Positions 61,101 through 64,000 of a DNA stretch of 64,000 nucleotides are shown one piece after another. The notes beneath the pieces are model-generated. The model did not search any database. It had not been told where the DNA came from and saw only the letters and a program-made list of their open reading frames with translations. The translations under genes and the position numbers were made by a program. Positions within the stretch are counted from its first letter, which is position 1, and each line of letters begins with the position of its first letter. Source of the DNA: Austwickia sp. (GTDB lineage: Bacteria > Actinomycetota > Actinomycetes > Actinomycetales > Dermatophilaceae); the NCBI GenBank assembly GCA_016711265.1, contig JADJTI010000005.1:450219-514218 (forward strand), given 5' to 3'.

Positions 61101-61409
61101 GTGTACGCGATTGTCCGCGCCGGTGGCCGGCAGGAGAAGGTCTCCGTCGGGGACCTGGTGAACGTCGACAAGGTGGTCGGCGACCCCGGTGACACCGTGG
61201 ACCTCACGCCGCTGATGGTGGTCGACGGCGGGACCGTCACCACGGAGGCCGCCAAGCTGGCCGCCGTCACGGTCACTGCCGAGGTGGTCAAGCCCATCAA
61301 GGGCCCCAAAATCGTGATCATGAAGTACAAGAACAAGTCCGGCTACCGCAAGCGTCAGGGCCACCGCCAGCACGGCAGCCAGATCCGGATCACCGCGATC
61401 AACGCCTGA
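61101..61409 (+). CDS. rplU: 50S ribosomal protein L21
   Basis: L21, 102 residues, from VYAIVRAGGRQEKVSVGD to GHRQHGSQIRITAINA, with IMKYKNKSGYRKRQGHRQ in the C-terminal half. GTG at 61101 follows AGGAAG and gives the standard length; in-frame GTG at 61059 would add 14 residues. It is followed by rpmA and obg, the universal order. Confidence 0.96.
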   Translation: MYAIVRAGGRQEKVSVGDLVNVDKVVGDPGDTVDLTPLMVVDGGTVTTEAAKLAAVTVTAEVVKPIKGPKIVIMKYKNKSGYRKRQGHRQHGSQIRITAINA

Positions 61410-61488
61410 TCCGCGGGACCGCGGCCACGCCGCAGCACACCGCACGCCAGACCGACCGACCACGCCCGGCAGTAAAGGCAGACCTGAC

Positions 61489-61743
61489 ATGGCACACAAG
61501 AAGGGCGCTTCCAGTTCGAAGAACGGGCGCGACTCGAACGCGCAGTTCCTCGGCGTGAAGCGGTACGGCGGCCAGCTCGTCAACGCTGGCGAGATCCTGG
61601 TCCGCCAGCGCGGTACCCACTTCCACCCCGGCCTGAACGTCGGCCGTGGTGGCGACGACACCCTGTTCGCGTTGAGCGCCGGCCTGGTGCAGTTCGGCAC
61701 CCGCCGGGGACGCCGGGTCGTCAACATCGTCTCGGGGGAATGA
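61489..61743 (+). CDS. rpmA: 50S ribosomal protein L27
   Basis: L27, 84 residues, with the conserved start MAHKKGASSSKNGRDSNAQF, then LGVKRYGGQ and ILVRQRGTHFHPG. The N-terminus is already mature-type, with no cleavable extension. ATG at 61489 has AAAGG upstream. Confidence 0.97.
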   Translation: MAHKKGASSSKNGRDSNAQFLGVKRYGGQLVNAGEILVRQRGTHFHPGLNVGRGGDDTLFALSAGLVQFGTRRGRRVVNIVSGE

Positions 61744-61767
61744 CCCGCCCGGACACACCGTGACTCG

Positions 61768-61807
61768 CCAGGGGCGAGCCCTCCGCTACGCGAGGGCTCG
61801 CCCCTGG
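61768..61807 (+). terminator. Terminator between rpmA and obg
   Basis: Perfect 16-base arms (61768-61783 and 61792-61807; CCAGGGGCGAGCCCTC and its complement) with an eight-base loop, 24 bases after the rpmA stop. It likely ends or attenuates the ribosomal-protein transcript. Confidence 0.8.
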
Positions 61808-61881
61808 GTCGTCCGGTCCCGCCTGCGAAACCCTGCCGAGGCCGTGCCCTCGGCAGGCCACGTCACAACCAAGGAGCACCG

Positions 61882-63420
61882 ATGGCCGCCTTTGTGGATC
61901 GCGTCGTGCTGCACGTTGCCGCGGGCAACGGCGGGCACGGTTGCGCCTCGGTGCACCGGGAGAAGTTCAAGCCCCTCGGCGGGCCCGACGGCGGCAACGG
62001 CGGCAACGGCGGGGACGTCGTACTCGTCGTCGACCCGCAGGTGACGACCCTGCTGGAATACCACCACACCCCCCACCGGCGGGCTGGGAACGGCCGTCCG
62101 GGGGAGGGGCAGGAGCGGCACGGAGCGGCCGGAGAGGCGCTGCGGCTGCCGGTGCCCCAGGGCACCGTCGTCAAGGACTCCGCCGGAACCGTCCTGGCCG
62201 ACCTGATCGAGTTCGGGCAGGAGTACGTCGTCGTCTCGGGAGGGCGCGGCGGGCTGGGTAACAAGGCGCTGTCCTCGCCGCGGCGCAAGGCTCCGGGGTT
62301 CGCCTTGCTGGGGGAGCCGGGCCAGTCCCAGGACCTGGTCCTGGAGTTGAAGACCCTGGCCGACGTGGCGCTCATCGGCTTCCCGTCGGCGGGCAAGTCC
62401 TCGCTGGTCGCGGTGCTGTCGGCCGCCCGACCGAAGATCGCCGACTACCCGTTCACCACCCTGGTCCCCAATCTGGGTGTCGTCAGCGTGGGTTCCGGTA
62501 CGGCGGCGGAACGGTTCACCGTGGCCGACGTACCGGGGTTGATCCCGGGTGCCCACCTGGGCCGGGGGCTGGGGTTGGAGTTCCTGCGACACGTCGAACG
62601 CTGCTCGGTCCTGGTGCACGTGGTCGACTGCGCCACCCTCGAACCGGGGCGGGACCCGCTCACGGACGTCGACGTCATCGAACACGAGCTGGCCCAGTAC
62701 GTCCCGGACGAGGCCCTGGGCGGCATCCCGTTGCGAGACCGCACCCGGGTGATCGTGCTCAACAAGGCCGACGTTCCCGAAGCCCGGGAGCTGGCCGAGA
62801 TGGTCGCGCCGGACCTGCGGGCCAAAGGCCTGGAGGTGTTCATCGTGTCGGCCGTCGCGCGGACCGGGCTGCGGGAGCTGACCTTCGCCCTGGCCCGGCA
62901 GGTGGCGCAGGCCCGCGCTGAGCAGCAGGCCCAGGAGGCCGCGCGCAGCCGCCGGGTGGTGATCCGGCCGGTCGCCGTCGACGACGCCGGCTTCGATGTC
63001 GTCCGTGAGCAGACCTCGGACGGGCCGGTGTTCCGGGTGCGGGGTGACCGGCCGACCCGGTGGGTCCGCCAGACCGACTTCGCCAACGACGAGGCCGTGG
63101 GCTACCTGGCCGACCGGTTGGCCCGCTCCGGGGTGGAGGACGCACTGTTCGCGGCCGGCGCGGTGCCCGGTTCGACGGTGCTCATCGGCCCGGCTGACGA
63201 CGCCGTGGTCTTCGACTGGGAACCCACCCTGAGCGCCGGAGCGGAACTGCTCGGCAGCCCGCGCGGCAGCGACCCGCGGCTGGAGGACCGCCATCGGCCG
63301 ACCCGGCGCGACAAGCGGGAGGACTACGCCGACCGCCGGGCCGCCAAGCAGGCCGCCCGCGACGAGCTGGAGGCCCAGCGTCGCGCCGGCCACTGGGCCA
63401 CCGCCCGGGACGAGGACTGA
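61882..63420 (+). CDS. obg: GTPase Obg
   Basis: Ribosome-associated GTPase needed for 50S assembly. The 512 residues comprise the Gly-rich OBG fold (VLHVAAGNGGHGCASVHREK), the G domain with GFPSAGKSS (from residue 166), VADVPGLIPGAH and NKADVP, and an OCT domain (FRVRGDRPTRWVRQTDFAND). The charged C-terminal tail of about 60 residues is common in the phylum. ATG at 61882 follows AAGGAG. It is followed by an intergenic repeat element. Confidence 0.96.
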   Translation: MAAFVDRVVLHVAAGNGGHGCASVHREKFKPLGGPDGGNGGNGGDVVLVVDPQVTTLLEYHHTPHRRAGNGRPGEGQERHGAAGEALRLPVPQGTVVKDSAGTVLADLIEFGQEYVVVSGGRGGLGNKALSSPRRKAPGFALLGEPGQSQDLVLELKTLADVALIGFPSAGKSSLVAVLSAARPKIADYPFTTLVPNLGVVSVGSGTAAERFTVADVPGLIPGAHLGRGLGLEFLRHVERCSVLVHVVDCATLEPGRDPLTDVDVIEHELAQYVPDEALGGIPLRDRTRVIVLNKADVPEARELAEMVAPDLRAKGLEVFIVSAVARTGLRELTFALARQVAQARAEQQAQEAARSRRVVIRPVAVDDAGFDVVREQTSDGPVFRVRGDRPTRWVRQTDFANDEAVGYLADRLARSGVEDALFAAGAVPGSTVLIGPADDAVVFDWEPTLSAGAELLGSPRGSDPRLEDRHRPTRRDKREDYADRRAAKQAARDELEAQRRAGHWATARDED

Positions 63421-63430
63421 GCACCCTCGC

Positions 63431-63541
63431 AGCGGCAGGTTGGCCCGACCTGGTGCGGGTTGGCCCGACCTGGGGCCTGCTGCAGCCCGCACCGGGTCGG
63501 GTGAACCTGCACCGGGTCGGGTGAACCTGCACCGGGTCGAG
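63431..63541. repeat. Intergenic inverted-repeat element, copy B
   Basis: Two left units (CCCGACCTGGTGCGGG at 63444-63459; CCCGACCTGGGGC at 63464-63476) and three right units (GCACCGGGTCGGGT type, from 63489, 63509 and 63529, the last diverged). The first left unit pairs with 63486-63501 over 16 bases with one G-T pair. It is the same family as 12019-12118 and also lies just beyond a stop codon. Confidence 0.65.
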
Positions 63542-63691
63542 TCACGCCACGCGATCGGCTCAGGTTCGCTGAGCCGCTGCCGATAGGGCACTGCCCCCCC
63601 TCGTCTGCCCCCCGCGCGAGCTCAGATCACCTGGCAGCCCGTTCAGCACGTCGGACGGCACGTGCGCGTCCGTGATCCGCAAGGAGGATGC

Positions 63692-64000
63692 GTGATCGTC
63701 ATCGACTGCCGGCCCCCGGTGATGCCCACGATTCCCGTGGTCGCCGCCTCCCGCGACGGCGTCAAGGTCAGCAGCTCCAATCGGCACGCCACGGCTCGCC
63801 ACTATGTGCCCGGCCGGCGCGTGGAACTCGACGACCTGGACTACCTGACGCCCGCCGATCGCGATTTCATCTACGCCGTGACCGGCGAGCTACTGTGGCC
63901 CGGGCAACGGATCACCGATCGTCCGATCAGCGCCTTCGCCATGCAGATCGCGGTGGATCGCCGGACCGGGAGGCTGCCAGAGGGGGCCCTGATCTCGGTC
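63692..64000 (+). CDS. Unrecognised gene, truncated by the window edge
   Basis: GTG at 63692 follows AAGGAGG (63681-63687) and opens a frame with no stop through base 64000 (103 codons so far). The start reads VIVIDCRPPVMPTIPVVAAS and later segments include YLTPADRDFIYAVTGELLWP and FAMQIAVDRRTGRLPEG, a composition that looks like real protein. An ATG at 63688 in another frame gives an Arg-rich product and is rejected. No family is recognised from this part. Confidence 0.6.
   Translation, partial: MIVIDCRPPVMPTIPVVAASRDGVKVSSSNRHATARHYVPGRRVELDDLDYLTPADRDFIYAVTGELLWPGQRITDRPISAFAMQIAVDRRTGRLPEGALISV

Noticed and set aside
1..64000. tRNA and rRNA genes
   Set aside because: No cloverleaf with a GGTTCGA-type T arm and acceptor stem, and no rRNA segment, was found by reading both strands.

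Overview
The window is very GC-rich, densely packed DNA from a high-GC Gram-positive bacterium (Actinomycetota). The evidence is the gene order (pyrH-frr-cdsA-rlmN, dxr-site-2 protease-ispG, proS, rimP-nusA-ylxR-infB-rbfA-truB-ribF, RNase E/G-rplU-rpmA-obg), the frequent GTG and TTG starts, the ATGA/GTGA stop-start overlaps, and a striking number of leaderless promoters. The genus cannot be fixed from the sequence alone. No tRNA, rRNA, CRISPR array, transposase or prophage gene was seen.

Layout. 1-3.5 kb: UMP kinase, ribosome recycling factor, CDP-diglyceride synthase and RlmN. 3.6-7.1 kb: a LOG-family protein facing a propionyl/acetyl-CoA synthetase. 7.1-13.9 kb: a polyamine ABC transporter (binding protein, ATPase, two permeases) behind a long leader with a small upstream ORF, then a succinate-semialdehyde-type dehydrogenase; together these suggest polyamine/GABA use. 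13.9-17.9 kb: dxr, site-2 protease and ispG, giving two MEP isoprenoid steps. 18.0-20.4 kb: an ArsR-type regulator, an SRPBCC protein and a GNAT acetyltransferase. 20.4-21.9 kb: a DUF559-type gene flanked by related 35-base repeats and minisatellites, inserted before proS. 22-26 kb: proS, a TauE-type permease and an FAD oxidoreductase. 26-29 kb: a lipoprotein gene convergent with an OmpR-type two-component pair; both share a 22-base direct-repeat box.

29.3-34.1 kb: an amylosucrase-like enzyme divergent from a flavin electron-transfer trio (ferric-reductase-like membrane flavoprotein, FMN-binding protein, ApbE). The FMN-binding gene is broken by a two-base slip inside a 12-base repeat. 34.1-37.3 kb: a free-standing Hpt protein convergent with a large hybrid histidine kinase that lacks an Hpt domain. 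37.3-39 kb: a GT87 mannosyltransferase-like protein and thiol peroxidase. 39.1-44.1 kb: a degenerate APH(6)-type kinase, a Tat-exported DyP peroxidase, a PCu(A)C copper chaperone, a His-rich membrane protein and a DUF4439-like lipoprotein, that is, a metal/redox envelope block rich in tandem repeats.

44.6-54.3 kb: the translation block (rimP, nusA, ylxR, infB, rbfA, truB) followed by an ASCH protein, ribF and a DUF4442 protein. 54.3-63.4 kb: a B12-binding-type radical SAM protein, a YbaK-type deacylase, a DUF2344 protein, RNase E/G, rplU, rpmA and obg. The window ends in an unrecognised gene that runs off the edge.

The points most worth a second look are the paired response-regulator box, the broken FMN-binding gene beside its ApbE, the apparent pseudokinase behind DyP, the repeat-flanked DUF559 gene, the polyamine-transporter leader ORF, and the repeated leaderless promoter signature.
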